From the NCBI GenBank assembly GCA_965261475.1, contig OZ253454.1, positions 992,001-1,056,000 on the forward strand: a stretch of DNA of 64,000 bases. Direction: 5' to 3'. The notes beneath the pieces were generated by a model. The model was not told the origin of the DNA, made no database searches, and saw only the letters and a program-made list of their open reading frames with translations. The stretch comes from G965261475 sp965261475 [NCBI: bacterium]. Lineage in GTDB: Bacteria > SAR324 > XYD2-FULL-50-16. Made by a program: the position numbers and the translations under genes. Of the stretch, positions 37,837-47,120 are shown piece after piece (positions within the stretch are counted from its first letter, which is position 1; each line of letters begins with the position of its first letter).

Positions 37837-38229
37837 ATGGAAACAAAATGTTATTACGGACTTGGTAGAAGAAAAAGATCTACAGCCCGTGTTTATGTTG
37901 AGCCAGGAAATGGAAAATTTTTTATCAATAAAAGAGAGTCAAAAAACTACTTTCCTTTGGAGCACTTAAGAAGGCTAGCTTTGATGCCCTTAAAACTAAA
38001 AGCTGTAGAAAATAAATTCAATATTAAAGCATTTGTGAAAGGAGGTGGCATGTCTGGTCAAGCTGGGTCTATTAGATTGGGTATAGCTAGAGCTTTGCTA
38101 CAGTATGAACCAGATTGGCGCTCAGATCTTAGAAAAGAAGGACTACTAACTCGCGATTCTAGAAAAGTGGAGAGAAAAAAATATGGGCAAAAAGGAGCTA
38201 GAGCAAAATTCCAATACTCTAAAAGATAA
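37837..38229 (+). CDS. rpsI: 30S ribosomal protein S9
   Basis: 130 residues. The start CYYGLGRRKRSTARVYVEPG is typical S9. GGGMSGQAGSIRLGIARAL and the C-terminal tail ending FQYSKR, which reaches the decoding centre, are intact. It pairs with rplM as in nearly all bacteria. proA follows after 30 bases. Confidence 0.97.
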   Translation: METKCYYGLGRRKRSTARVYVEPGNGKFFINKRESKNYFPLEHLRRLALMPLKLKAVENKFNIKAFVKGGGMSGQAGSIRLGIARALLQYEPDWRSDLRKEGLLTRDSRKVERKKYGQKGARAKFQYSKR

Positions 38230-38259
38230 AATTGTTTTGTATAGTTTTTTAACTAAACA

Positions 38260-39588
38260 ATGGAAAATAATTTTAAACAACTAGTTAGTAGAGCTCAAAA
38301 ACAATCCCTCAAACTTGCTGCGAGTAGCGCAGAATTTAGAAACAGTGTGCTAAATTCTATGCTACTAAATTTACAACGCCGAAAATCAGAAATTCTCAGA
38401 GCTAATCAAAAAGACCAAGAGATTGCAAAAGATTTACTAGCAAAAAAACAGCTCAGCAATGCTCTTTTTCAAAGGATGTGCTTAGACCAAAGCAAATATA
38501 CAGAGCTTGCAGCATACCCTGCACTTGTTAGCAAATTAGTTGATCCTGTGAGGCAACTTCAGTACCACTGTACTCTAGATAAAGGATTGACCTTAAAAAG
38601 ATACACTGTGCCTTTAGGAGTTTTGCTAGTTATTTTTGAGTCTCGCCCGGAGGTCTTAGTACAAATTAGCTCTTTAGCTATTAAATCTGGCAACGCTGTG
38701 TTACTCAAAGGAGGTTGTGAGGCAAAAAATACCAATCGGGCACTGTTTGCAGCTATTCGAGAATCCTTGTTGGCATATGAAATGGAAGGACTAGTTTGCT
38801 TGTTAGAAACTAGACACGAGGTTAAAGAACTACTCAAAGAAAAAGCAATCGACCTTGTTATACCTAGAGGTAGCAATCAATTAGTCCAGTATATTCAAAA
38901 TAATACCAAAATTCCTGTGATGGGACACGCAGACGGAATATGCCATACCTACATTGATCAAAAAGCCGATGAAACAAAAGTTATTCCTATTGTAGTAGAT
39001 GGAAAATGCGAATATCCTACAGCTTGCAATGCTACAGAAACTTTATTACTCCACAAAAATATTGCTCAAAAACTAGTTGTAGCATTGCTGCGAACGCTAC
39101 GCAAAAACAAAGTAGAATTAAGAATTGCTAAGAGCCTAGCTCACCTAGCAAAACAAAATAACATTAGCTATAAATTAGCAGAAACTCAAGATTGGCAAAC
39201 AGAATACACAGATAAAATTTTGGCTATCAAAGAAGTAGGCAGCACTAGCGATGCGATAGCGCATATCAACCTTTATGGCTCGCAACATACAGATACTATT
39301 GTTACAGAAGACCAAGCAGCAGCAGAGCAATTTTTTCAGCAAGTAGACTCTGCGGGAGTGTTTCATAATGCTTCAACTAGGTTTGCAGATGGTAGGGTGT
39401 ATGGACTAGGTGCTGAGGTTGGTATTAGCACTGGTAAATTGCACGCTAGGGGGCCTGTAGGCTTAGAGGGCTTAATGACTTACAAATACATCTTATCAGG
39501 GCAAGGGCAAATTAGGGCAAGTTACAAGGGAGAAAAAGCGATAAATTTTATGCACCTCATACATCAAGTTAATGAAAAAAATTTATAA
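38260..39588 (+). CDS. proA: Gamma-glutamyl phosphate reductase
   Basis: The 442-residue aldehyde-dehydrogenase-fold enzyme has the glutamyl-phosphate reductase signature and catalytic Cys256 in EYPTACNATETLL. The NADPH-binding stretch VIFESRPEVLVQISSLAIKS is present. It makes glutamate-5-semialdehyde for proline synthesis. It follows rpsI and overlaps xseA by 17 bases. ProB is not in the window. Length and motifs are normal. Confidence 0.95.
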   Translation: MENNFKQLVSRAQKQSLKLAASSAEFRNSVLNSMLLNLQRRKSEILRANQKDQEIAKDLLAKKQLSNALFQRMCLDQSKYTELAAYPALVSKLVDPVRQLQYHCTLDKGLTLKRYTVPLGVLLVIFESRPEVLVQISSLAIKSGNAVLLKGGCEAKNTNRALFAAIRESLLAYEMEGLVCLLETRHEVKELLKEKAIDLVIPRGSNQLVQYIQNNTKIPVMGHADGICHTYIDQKADETKVIPIVVDGKCEYPTACNATETLLLHKNIAQKLVVALLRTLRKNKVELRIAKSLAHLAKQNNISYKLAETQDWQTEYTDKILAIKEVGSTSDAIAHINLYGSQHTDTIVTEDQAAAEQFFQQVDSAGVFHNASTRFADGRVYGLGAEVGISTGKLHARGPVGLEGLMTYKYILSGQGQIRASYKGEKAINFMHLIHQVNEKNL

Positions 39589-40906
39589 GGTTTGTGAGAT
39601 TACTTCAGCAATTAAAAAATTACTAGAAACAAACTATTCTTTTTTGCAAGTGCAAGGTGAGCTGAGCGGTGTAACCTACTCTGCATCAGGGCATTGTTAT
39701 TTTCGCTTAAAAGATCACAGAGCTCAAGTTTCTTGTGTATGTTTTCGTATGTCGGCTAAAAATACTGCTTTTGAGTTAAAAAACGGTACAGAAGTTATCG
39801 TCTCTGGCAGAATTTCACTCTATGAGCCTCAAGGAAACTATCAAATTATTATCGAAAAAATAGAGCCTTTGGGTGTAGGAGAGCTACAAATACGTTTTGA
39901 AGAGTTAAAACAAAAACTACAAAATCAAGGTTTTTTTGACTTATCAGCAAAAAAAACTATCCCCAGCTTACCAAAAAAAATAGGTTTAGTAACTTCGTTG
40001 AAAGGAGCGGCTTTGCAAGATATCCTAACAATCTTAAAACGCAGAGCGCCGCAAATAGAGATTTTAATTGCTAACTCTCTAGTGCAAGGAGCAAATGCTG
40101 AGAGTAACTTACTAGCAGCAGTAGAGATCTTAGAAAAACAAGATATAGCTCTGATATTGATTGCTAGAGGAGGAGGCTCTATGGAAGATTTATGGTGCTT
40201 CAATAGCGAGGAGTTAGTAAAAAAAATATTCTCCTGCTCTGTGCCCATAATCTCTGCTATAGGACACGAGAGTGACTTTACTCTTTGTGATTTAGTAGCA
40301 GATCAAAGAGCAGCAACTCCCTCAGAAGCAGCAGAGATAATTTCTTGTAACAGCGTGGACTTGCTAGAAAAAATTCAATCTTTAGAAAATAGTTTAATTC
40401 GTGAGCTACAAACAAAAATAAAATTCTTTTTGCAAATTATACAAAAATTGACCTACCAATTAGGCAACCCGCAGCATATTATGCAAAACTACTTGCAAAG
40501 ATTAGATGATATTTCACAAAGACTAGAGCAAAACCTACTCACTAGCATCGATAAAGCAAAAAATAAGTTAAACACACTTAATATTACCCTAGTAGGCAAC
40601 ACACTTTTGAGTCGTATTTTACTCCTCAAACAAACACTAGCAGTAAAAAAAGAGCAGATTACAAAACTATTTTATTTTTTACTACAAACAAAAGAAAAAA
40701 AATTTTTAGCTCTCAGCTCTGAGCTCAAACTACAAAACCCTCTCAGAGCCCTAGAGCAAGGCTACGCTAAAATAAGCTTTCCCGATGGATCTGCAGTCAA
40801 AAGCATAGAGCAAATTCAAATCAAAGATTTACTACAAATAGAATTTTCTCAAGGCAAAGCCGTTACCGAAGTCAAACAAATCTCAAAAGCTCTTCCTCTT
40901 GCCTAA
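39572..40906 (+). CDS. xseA: Exodeoxyribonuclease VII large subunit
   Basis: The 444-residue protein has an N-terminal OB-fold (LQVQGELSGVTYSASGHCYFRLKD), the catalytic core with ARGGGSMEDLWCFN and IGHESDFTLCDLVADQRAATPSEAAE, a coiled-coil arm and the C-terminal domain RALEQGYAKI. With XseB it digests single-stranded DNA from both ends. The ATG lies inside the end of proA. xseB is encoded convergently on the other side of a 182-base gap, so the two subunits come from different operons. Confidence 0.95.
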   Translation: MKKIYKVCEITSAIKKLLETNYSFLQVQGELSGVTYSASGHCYFRLKDHRAQVSCVCFRMSAKNTAFELKNGTEVIVSGRISLYEPQGNYQIIIEKIEPLGVGELQIRFEELKQKLQNQGFFDLSAKKTIPSLPKKIGLVTSLKGAALQDILTILKRRAPQIEILIANSLVQGANAESNLLAAVEILEKQDIALILIARGGGSMEDLWCFNSEELVKKIFSCSVPIISAIGHESDFTLCDLVADQRAATPSEAAEIISCNSVDLLEKIQSLENSLIRELQTKIKFFLQIIQKLTYQLGNPQHIMQNYLQRLDDISQRLEQNLLTSIDKAKNKLNTLNITLVGNTLLSRILLLKQTLAVKKEQITKLFYFLLQTKEKKFLALSSELKLQNPLRALEQGYAKISFPDGSAVKSIEQIQIKDLLQIEFSQGKAVTEVKQISKALPLA

Positions 40907-41088
40907 AAGCACCACAAACTGTGAGCCTCTAAAATTATATTGCTAGCCTAGCTACTGACGCGGTTACTAACAAAATATTATTGAAGCAAGCAGCGCAAAA
41001 TTACTATAACTGTAACCTTATTTTCTACTACTATCAAGTTTGAGAAAGCCGTAAGCACTCTATATCTGGCACTCTATATTGATGAAAA

Positions 41089-41346
41089 CTAGAGCTCTTT
41101 TGTGTAGGTTGTTTCTTTGCTCCAACTACCCTGATCATCTTGTAGTAAAACTTGAACTTTTTGCTGTGCTAGTTGCAAAATTTTATGACATTCTTTGCTT
41201 AAACTAATACCTTGCTCAAACTCTCTTAGAGATTGCTCTAAAGATGCATTGCCTTGGCTTAAATTTTTAGCAATTTTCTCTAGCTCCTCTAGCTTTGCTT
41301 CGAAAGATTTAGTTTGTTTTTGTTGGTTTGTTGAAGATTCGTTCAT
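41089..41346 (-). CDS. xseB: Exodeoxyribonuclease VII small subunit
   Basis: The 85-residue protein has the XseB helix-hairpin core FEAKLEELEKIAKNLSQGNA, then SLEQSLREFEQGISLSKECH. The length is normal for the family. It is the last gene of the operon RDD, LtaS-like, lysA, xseB (8 bases after lysA) and converges on xseA. The C-terminus is polar and nonconserved. Confidence 0.92.
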   Translation of the reverse strand: MNESSTNQQKQTKSFEAKLEELEKIAKNLSQGNASLEQSLREFEQGISLSKECHKILQLAQQKVQVLLQDDQGSWSKETTYTKEL

Positions 41347-41354
41347 AATTTTTT

Positions 41355-42563
41355 TTAAAAAAGTTGGTTCTTTACTATATCAGAAAAAGATTCTCTTTTA
41401 CGAATTAGTTTTGCTTGTCCACTGGCTGTAATCAAAACTTCCGCAGGACGAAGCATAGAGTTATAATTACTTGCCATCGAAAACCCATAGGCTCCCGTGT
41501 CTCTCACAATCAAAATATCTCCAATTTCTGTGTCTTGAGGTAAGAGTCTGTTTTTTCCTAGAATATCACCAGACTCACAAACATTGCCTACAATAGTAAA
41601 TTTTTTTTGATTGCTTGTCGTTGGTACACTATGCTCAATTTTATGATAAGCACCATAAAATTCTGGACGAAGTAAGAAGTTAAAACCCAAATCTACCCCT
41701 ATAAAACTAATTCCTCTATTTTGTTTAATACTTTGTACTTGCGTTAAACATACACCAGAGTTACCTACAACATAGCGACCGGGCTGTATACCAAAGGTAA
41801 CATTCCTTTTGTTCTTTTTTCTCCATTGTAACAAGGTTTTTTGAAATTGCTGAGTATAATTATCTATAGGAAAATCCTGTTCTTTTTCTCTATAAGCTAT
41901 ACCAAAACCGCCGCCAAAATCAACATAATTTACCGTTTGATATTTGTCTGCAATAACTAATAAATTTTCTACTGCTTGGTGAAAAATATCAGTTTCTAAA
42001 AACAAAGAGCCAATATGAATACTAAGACCATTGATAATTTTATTTTGCTCATTAGCAAGCTGAAAGGCTTGTTCTACTTGCGTGAGATCTATACCAAATT
42101 TTACTTTGCCTGCGGTAACTACTCTATTATGATGCCCTGCTCCTAAAACAGGATTAACACGTATGCAAACTGGTTTTTTGCCTCCTAGTGCCCAATAGTT
42201 TGCTAATTGACAAAGCGAGTCTAGACACAAATTGAGATCTTTTTGTATAATCCAAGTCAAAGTTTCTCTAGAGATATTATTGCTACTATACAAAATATCT
42301 TGCAGGCAAAAACCAGCAAGCTCTGCTTGTAATACCTCTGAGGGACTAATAGCCTCAACCCCTAATCCTGCTTTGCGAATAATTTGCAAAAGAGCAATAT
42401 TCGTATTTGCTTTAGCCGCGTAGTGAATAACAAAATCTTCTGCAAGAGCTAATTTACGAATTTTTTGACAATTTTCTTGTAAAATTTTTTCTTGATAAAC
42501 ATAAAGCGGGGAAGAAAATTTTTTTATTAAATCACTCGCCGTATAGCGACCAAACTTTATCAT
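41355..42563 (-). CDS. lysA: Diaminopimelate decarboxylase
   Basis: The 402-residue fold-III PLP enzyme has PLP-lysine K51 in HYAAKANTN, substrate-site segments INGLSIHIGS and VDFGGGFGI, and the dimer-shared active-site motif GNVCESGDIL. It makes lysine from meso-diaminopimelate. The usual EPGR motif reads QPGR here, a conservative change. The ATG overlaps the stop of the upstream LtaS-like gene by four bases. Confidence 0.93.
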   Translation of the reverse strand: MIKFGRYTASDLIKKFSSPLYVYQEKILQENCQKIRKLALAEDFVIHYAAKANTNIALLQIIRKAGLGVEAISPSEVLQAELAGFCLQDILYSSNNISRETLTWIIQKDLNLCLDSLCQLANYWALGGKKPVCIRVNPVLGAGHHNRVVTAGKVKFGIDLTQVEQAFQLANEQNKIINGLSIHIGSLFLETDIFHQAVENLLVIADKYQTVNYVDFGGGFGIAYREKEQDFPIDNYTQQFQKTLLQWRKKNKRNVTFGIQPGRYVVGNSGVCLTQVQSIKQNRGISFIGVDLGFNFLLRPEFYGAYHKIEHSVPTTSNQKKFTIVGNVCESGDILGKNRLLPQDTEIGDILIVRDTGAYGFSMASNYNSMLRPAEVLITASGQAKLIRKRESFSDIVKNQLF

Positions 42564-44533
42564 TGCTGAGGAATAATTTTATTGTTTAAAATAGTCTCAA
42601 AACTCGTCTGAAAAAAAGATAAAAAATTTTCTATATTTTCTTGGTGAACTGTGTCTTGTGAGTTTATTGTGATTTCCTGTGGATTGGGATAAGTAAAAAC
42701 TCTATTCAAAGAATTATCATGAAAATAATAAACATAATTTGGAGTAATCCAATAATTTATACTAGTTGAAATCAAAGCAAAACTTTTGTCTAGGTGCAAA
42801 CCGAATAAATCTTTTCCACTAGCAGCGAACGGCTGATTGATGCGTAACAAAGACAAAGCCGTAGGTAAAATATCTACATGACTACCAATAATACTAGAGC
42901 GTTTGCCAGCAAACTCACCTGTAGGACTATATATAAAAAAAGGAATTTGAAAATCTAGTGTTTCTTGGGCGGAGACTCCTCTGCTGTGGTCTGCTACTAT
43001 CAAAAAGATAGTATCTTGATACCAATCGTACTCTTTGGCTTGCTTAAAAAACTGCCCTAGCGCCCAATCAGAATATCTCAAAGAATTTAAAAACTCGTGG
43101 TTGGCGACGCTTTTAGTAAAATATTTAAATTCCTGACTAGGAACATTAAAAGGTGCATGTGAGGTAAGAGAAAAAAATAATCCATGAAAAGGAGGCTGCA
43201 ATTTATTTAACTCTTTGATAAAATCTTCTAGAGCAAAATGATCCCACAATCCCCAAGTACCATCATATTTTTCTTTAGTATTTTCTAAATTATCTAAAGA
43301 AAATACCTTTTGATACTTCGCTACTCTTGCTAAATTATGTAAATACAAACTACCCTCGTGCCCTGCGTGGAAAAAAATACTTTCGTAACCTGCCTTTGCT
43401 AGTACTAGAGGAATTGCAGACATATTATTTGCTGCAAAAGGAGTGCGATAGATAGGTACAGCTTCAATACTAGGTAAAGAAAATATTGTAGAGCTCACTC
43501 CTTGTACTGAGCGATTGCCTGTAGCAAAAAAATTATCAAACAACAATCCTTGTTTGCTCATTTTGTTAAAGTTGGGAGTAACTTCAGGGTTATTGCCTCC
43601 TAATGCGTGAATATAATTTGCTCCCCAAGACTCCATAATGATAATGATTAGATTTTTCTTTTTAGTAGCTTGTGATGAAAACTCGAATTTACGGTAAAAG
43701 GGATAATCTTTGGCTAAAAAAATATTGCGGTTAGTAGTAGACGATAGCAACTCCTTTGTATTTTGAGTAGCAACTTCTGTTGCTAACCACTTCTTTGGTA
43801 GTATTGGAGAGCTCCAAGAGCTCAAAAATTTTACTAGGGTAAAAGGCGCACTTAGAGCTAAATTGCCTAGTTTTTGGTCTCCGTGATAAAAAGCATGGGT
43901 AATACTTAGAGGTTTTAACTGCCAACCACCCCTAGCAAAAAATACAATTAGTAGAAAAATTACAATTCTTTTAGCTACTTCTTTACTAAAACTAAACCAA
44001 TTATGAGTTGTTATGGCAAAATCACTAGGCTTCTTTTGAGATAGCTGCCAAAACAATCTAGTAAGTAAAAAAATTAGCCCTACAAATACAAATAAACTAA
44101 ACAAAATTAGCATCTTGTATGACTGCAATGCAATTTGTAAAAGCGCCCAAAAATCAGAAAATAAAAATAAGACCTCAAAAGAAATATGCCTGCTAGCTTC
44201 TTCAAAGTAGGCTATGCTTGTCAGCTGGACAAAAATCAACAAAAATACTACTGGTAATAAGCAAAAACTTAAAACCTTGATTCCTGTAATTTGCCAGCTA
44301 CTAGGAAAAAGAAGTAGCAAAAAGAAAGGAACTCCGTATAAAAAAGAAGTGAGAGCTAAATCAAAACGAATACCGTGCAACAAGTTAGAGATAATCTCAA
44401 AGAAAGCATAATCTTTGTAGAGAGAAAAGTAATAGAGAAAAAATACCAATCTACAGATAAACAAAGCAACTAATGGAATAGCAAAATAAAACAAACACCA
44501 CTTTGTAAATAGTCGTTTTCTAGTGAGTATCAT
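42560..44533 (-). CDS. LtaS/OpgB-like sulfatase-family membrane phosphotransferase
   Basis: The 657-residue protein has about five transmembrane segments in the first 200 residues and then a periplasmic alkaline-phosphatase-fold domain: LIIIIMESWGANYIHALGG, TPNFNKMSKQG, FFATGNRSVQGVSST, and a later FLIVADHSRG. This architecture belongs to lipoteichoic-acid synthase and phosphoglycerol transferases that in Gram-negatives decorate periplasmic glucans or LPS. The likely reaction is phosphoglycerol or phosphoethanolamine transfer; the substrate is unknown. It overlaps RDD upstream and lysA downstream by ATGA junctions. A second member lies at 51146. Confidence 0.85.
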   Translation of the reverse strand: MILTRKRLFTKWCLFYFAIPLVALFICRLVFFLYYFSLYKDYAFFEIISNLLHGIRFDLALTSFLYGVPFFLLLLFPSSWQITGIKVLSFCLLPVVFLLIFVQLTSIAYFEEASRHISFEVLFLFSDFWALLQIALQSYKMLILFSLFVFVGLIFLLTRLFWQLSQKKPSDFAITTHNWFSFSKEVAKRIVIFLLIVFFARGGWQLKPLSITHAFYHGDQKLGNLALSAPFTLVKFLSSWSSPILPKKWLATEVATQNTKELLSSTTNRNIFLAKDYPFYRKFEFSSQATKKKNLIIIIMESWGANYIHALGGNNPEVTPNFNKMSKQGLLFDNFFATGNRSVQGVSSTIFSLPSIEAVPIYRTPFAANNMSAIPLVLAKAGYESIFFHAGHEGSLYLHNLARVAKYQKVFSLDNLENTKEKYDGTWGLWDHFALEDFIKELNKLQPPFHGLFFSLTSHAPFNVPSQEFKYFTKSVANHEFLNSLRYSDWALGQFFKQAKEYDWYQDTIFLIVADHSRGVSAQETLDFQIPFFIYSPTGEFAGKRSSIIGSHVDILPTALSLLRINQPFAASGKDLFGLHLDKSFALISTSINYWITPNYVYYFHDNSLNRVFTYPNPQEITINSQDTVHQENIENFLSFFQTSFETILNNKIIPQQ

Positions 44534-44865
44534 CTACGAATTAAACAAGTATGACTTATTGTTTCATGCAAAGCTCGCCTTTGACAAAAACAAAAATGAA
44601 TAAGAACCAAAGGAAAAAGAAGAAAGAAGAGCGCTTCCCTTAAAAAACAAACTAGAGGACTAGATGCTTGAACTTCTAGTCGTAAAACCCATTTTCCAAT
44701 AGTGCTACCTTTTAAAGAAGCTACTATCAGATTATAAAAAATATACATCATCCAAATATTCAGTACTCCTACTTCCAAAAATAAAAGTAAATTTGCAATA
44801 AAAACTATAAAAATATAATCTATAATTCTAGCGAAAACTCTCGCAAAAAAATATTTTTTTTTCAC
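44530..44865 (-). CDS. RDD-family small membrane protein
   Basis: The 111-residue protein has about three hydrophobic segments. The opening ARVFARIIDYIFIVFIANL fits the RDD pattern (R and D in the first helix), and GSTIGKWVLRLEV is the conserved loop after helix 2. The role is unknown; RDD proteins have been linked to transport. The start is a GTG at 44865, only 13 bases from the divergent phosphatase ATG, so any promoter must overlap coding sequence. Confidence 0.75.
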   Translation of the reverse strand: MKKKYFFARVFARIIDYIFIVFIANLLLFLEVGVLNIWMMYIFYNLIVASLKGSTIGKWVLRLEVQASSPLVCFLREALFFLLFPLVLIHFCFCQRRALHETISHTCLIRR

Positions 44866-44878
44866 CTCTCAAAAGTTA

Positions 44879-45358
44879 ATGAAAGTTTTGTTTGTATGTA
44901 CGCAAAATGTTTTTCGCTCTTTCAGCGCTGAGAAACTATTGACAACATATCTTTTAAAAAAAAAGAATTCAAATATTATTGTTGATTCTGCAGGTACAGA
45001 AGCTTACCCAGATACACCTTACAGCTACACTTTAGAGACATTGCAAAAATTAGGAGTTAAAAACTTGGATCATCGGCAAAAAGGCTTATGCCAGCTGCTA
45101 GTAAATCAGCAAAATATCATTATTTGTATGACTCTGAGACACCAAGAAATTCTGTTGAGTAAATTTAGCAAAAAAAGCATTTTATTTAATGAGATAGCTT
45201 TTGGTAGCAAAACAAATCTAGCAGACGATCTAGAGACAAATACGAACTATCATAGTTTAGCGAATTTTGTAGCTGCTACCGTACAAAAAATCTCAGACGG
45301 AATTCCAGCAATCTACGAAAAGCTACTACAAGCAAGCAAACAATCAGCTAGCAGCTAG
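44879..45358 (+). CDS. Low-molecular-weight protein tyrosine phosphatase family
   Basis: The 159-residue protein has the P-loop C7-TQNVF-R13-S, matching CX5R(S/T), and the following FSAEKLL. In the family the second residue pair is usually NxCRSPMAE; here it is NVFRSFSAE, so the second cysteine is replaced by Phe. The acid loop near ADDLETN could supply the general acid. The substrate is unknown and could include phosphotyrosine in polysaccharide regulation or arsenate. Its stop TAG shares a CTAG palindrome with the stop of the convergent DUF3047-like gene. Confidence 0.75.
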   Translation: MKVLFVCTQNVFRSFSAEKLLTTYLLKKKNSNIIVDSAGTEAYPDTPYSYTLETLQKLGVKNLDHRQKGLCQLLVNQQNIIICMTLRHQEILLSKFSKKSILFNEIAFGSKTNLADDLETNTNYHSLANFVAATVQKISDGIPAIYEKLLQASKQSASS

Positions 45359-46035
45359 TCTAAAATCTCAATCTTCTCTATAAATGAAACGGCATCCCAG
45401 CTTGTTTTACGGTTATCTACACCAAAACTAACCGCTGTAATTTTTGGAACTCTTTGCAAGTTAAATGCCTGTTTCACAGCAAAAAGCAAATCTACTTCAC
45501 TCACCACTACTTCTTTTTGCTTAGCAGGACAAGAGGGGCAATAATACCTTCCTCCTTTTTGATAATACTTGCCTTTCTGAAAGGTAGTATTATCAGAGCT
45601 TTTAGATAACACAAAACTAATAAAATAAGGAACATTAGGTATCAAGGCACTACCACTGTCTAATTTTTTGTCCCCAAAAGATAAAGTGACATATACATGA
45701 ATATTTTGTGCTATCTTCAGCTTGTCACCTGCTTTTGTAAAAAACTTATCTATTCCCCAAGTAACACGAAGTTTTTTTGCCCCTTGTATTTCAACTTCTT
45801 TCCCATAAAAACCAAAATTTTTCTTTTTATTGATGATATACAAACGTTTATTTTGTAATTTCGCATCAAAAGGAAACCGACCAAAACCTTTATAATCCTT
45901 AAAGTCATTTTTTTTAAGCCATTTTTTAGCAGTGGTGGTAGCAGAGCTAAAATCAAAAAGTAATAATTGTTTTTCCTCGGCAAAAATATCTAAAACTAAC
46001 AAAGACCAGCACAAAATAAACAGTATTTTTTTCAT
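45355..46035 (-). CDS. Exported DUF3047-like protein
   Basis: The 226-residue protein has a signal peptide (MKKILFILCWSLLVLDIFAEE). The beta-rich body, with LRVTWGIDKFFTKAGDK followed by a VYVTLSFG strand and the closing PKITAVSFGVDNRKTS...FIEKIEI, resembles the DUF3047 pattern as I remember it; no function is established. Two cysteines lie close together (YYCPSCPAK). It begins 23 bases after serC, likely in the argG-serC operon, and its stop overlaps that of the phosphatase gene. Confidence 0.55.
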   Translation of the reverse strand: MKKILFILCWSLLVLDIFAEEKQLLLFDFSSATTTAKKWLKKNDFKDYKGFGRFPFDAKLQNKRLYIINKKKNFGFYGKEVEIQGAKKLRVTWGIDKFFTKAGDKLKIAQNIHVYVTLSFGDKKLDSGSALIPNVPYFISFVLSKSSDNTTFQKGKYYQKGGRYYCPSCPAKQKEVVVSEVDLLFAVKQAFNLQRVPKITAVSFGVDNRKTSWDAVSFIEKIEILD

Positions 46036-46058
46036 TTTTTGGTGTTATAAAATATTAA

Positions 46059-47120
46059 CTAAATACAATGATTCTCAAAATTTTGCATAAAGTCAACTAA
46101 TGTTTTTACTCCTTCTAAATCCATTGCATTATACATAGAAGCCCTGATGCCTCCTATCGCTCTATGTCCTTTTAAAAATAACAAATTTTCCTTTGCCGCT
46201 TGTTGCAAAAAAAGCTCATTCTGCCTGATTGTTTTACAAGTAAAAGGAACATTTACTCTAGAGCGATATTTTTTTTCTACCTTATTGCTATAAATTTGAC
46301 TAGTGTCAATAGCCTGATAGAGTAGAGCTGATTTTTCTTTGCTAAGCCTCTCAAAATACTCAACACCTCCTTTGGCAATCATCCAATCTAGCACCAAGCT
46401 CGCTACATAAATAGCAAAAGTGTTGGGAGTATTAAGCATAGAATCGTGTTGCCAGAGCTCATAGTAATTAAATATAGGGGAAAGATGAGTTTTTTGTTTT
46501 GATTTTTCTAAAAAATCTTCTCGCACAATCATTATTCCTAAACCAGAAACTCCTATATTCTTTTGAGCAGAAAAAATAGCAATCCCTAAAGAAGCAAAAT
46601 CCAATCTCTTAGTAAAAACATTAGAAGTTATATCAAGGATAATCTGCTTGCAACTAGGAAGTTGCCTAAACTCCACTCCGTTAACTGTTTCATTGTCACA
46701 AACATATAAATAACCTAGAGAACTAGGGATCACTAGGTTTGGAATAGTGCTAAAGTCCTCACAGTAATCTAGGGCAAAAACTTGCTGACTATGAGCAAAT
46801 TTAAAAGCACTTTTTGACCAATGACCTGTAATAAAATAACCCCCTTTTTCTGATGCACTCAAAAAATTTAGCGGTAACAAGGGATATTGCCAAGTAATAC
46901 CACCGTGCAAAAAAAGTATTTCATAATTTTTAGGAATAGCTAAAACAAGACGCAACTTTTCTTGGCAATCTTTTGCTAAATTTATAAATTCTTTACTTCG
47001 GTGAGATATTTCTGCGACCCAGTACTTTCCCTTGGCGTAATTAAATATTTCCTCTTGCAATCGTTGCAAAACAGGCAAAGGCAGGCTACTAGGTCCTGCA
47101 GAAAAATTATAACTTCTCAT
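46059..47120 (-). CDS. serC: Phosphoserine aminotransferase
   Basis: The 353-residue class V aminotransferase has the canonical start MRSYNFSAGPSSLPLPVL. The PLP-lysine is in FSAQKNIGVSGLGIMI. Other conserved parts are LHGGITWQYPLLPLN and, near the end, GHRAIGGIRASMYNAM. It converts 3-phosphohydroxypyruvate to phosphoserine and may also act in pyridoxine synthesis. The start lies inside the last codons of argG (14-base overlap), indicating coupled translation. Confidence 0.95.
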   Translation of the reverse strand: MRSYNFSAGPSSLPLPVLQRLQEEIFNYAKGKYWVAEISHRSKEFINLAKDCQEKLRLVLAIPKNYEILFLHGGITWQYPLLPLNFLSASEKGGYFITGHWSKSAFKFAHSQQVFALDYCEDFSTIPNLVIPSSLGYLYVCDNETVNGVEFRQLPSCKQIILDITSNVFTKRLDFASLGIAIFSAQKNIGVSGLGIMIVREDFLEKSKQKTHLSPIFNYYELWQHDSMLNTPNTFAIYVASLVLDWMIAKGGVEYFERLSKEKSALLYQAIDTSQIYSNKVEKKYRSRVNVPFTCKTIRQNELFLQQAAKENLLFLKGHRAIGGIRASMYNAMDLEGVKTLVDFMQNFENHCI

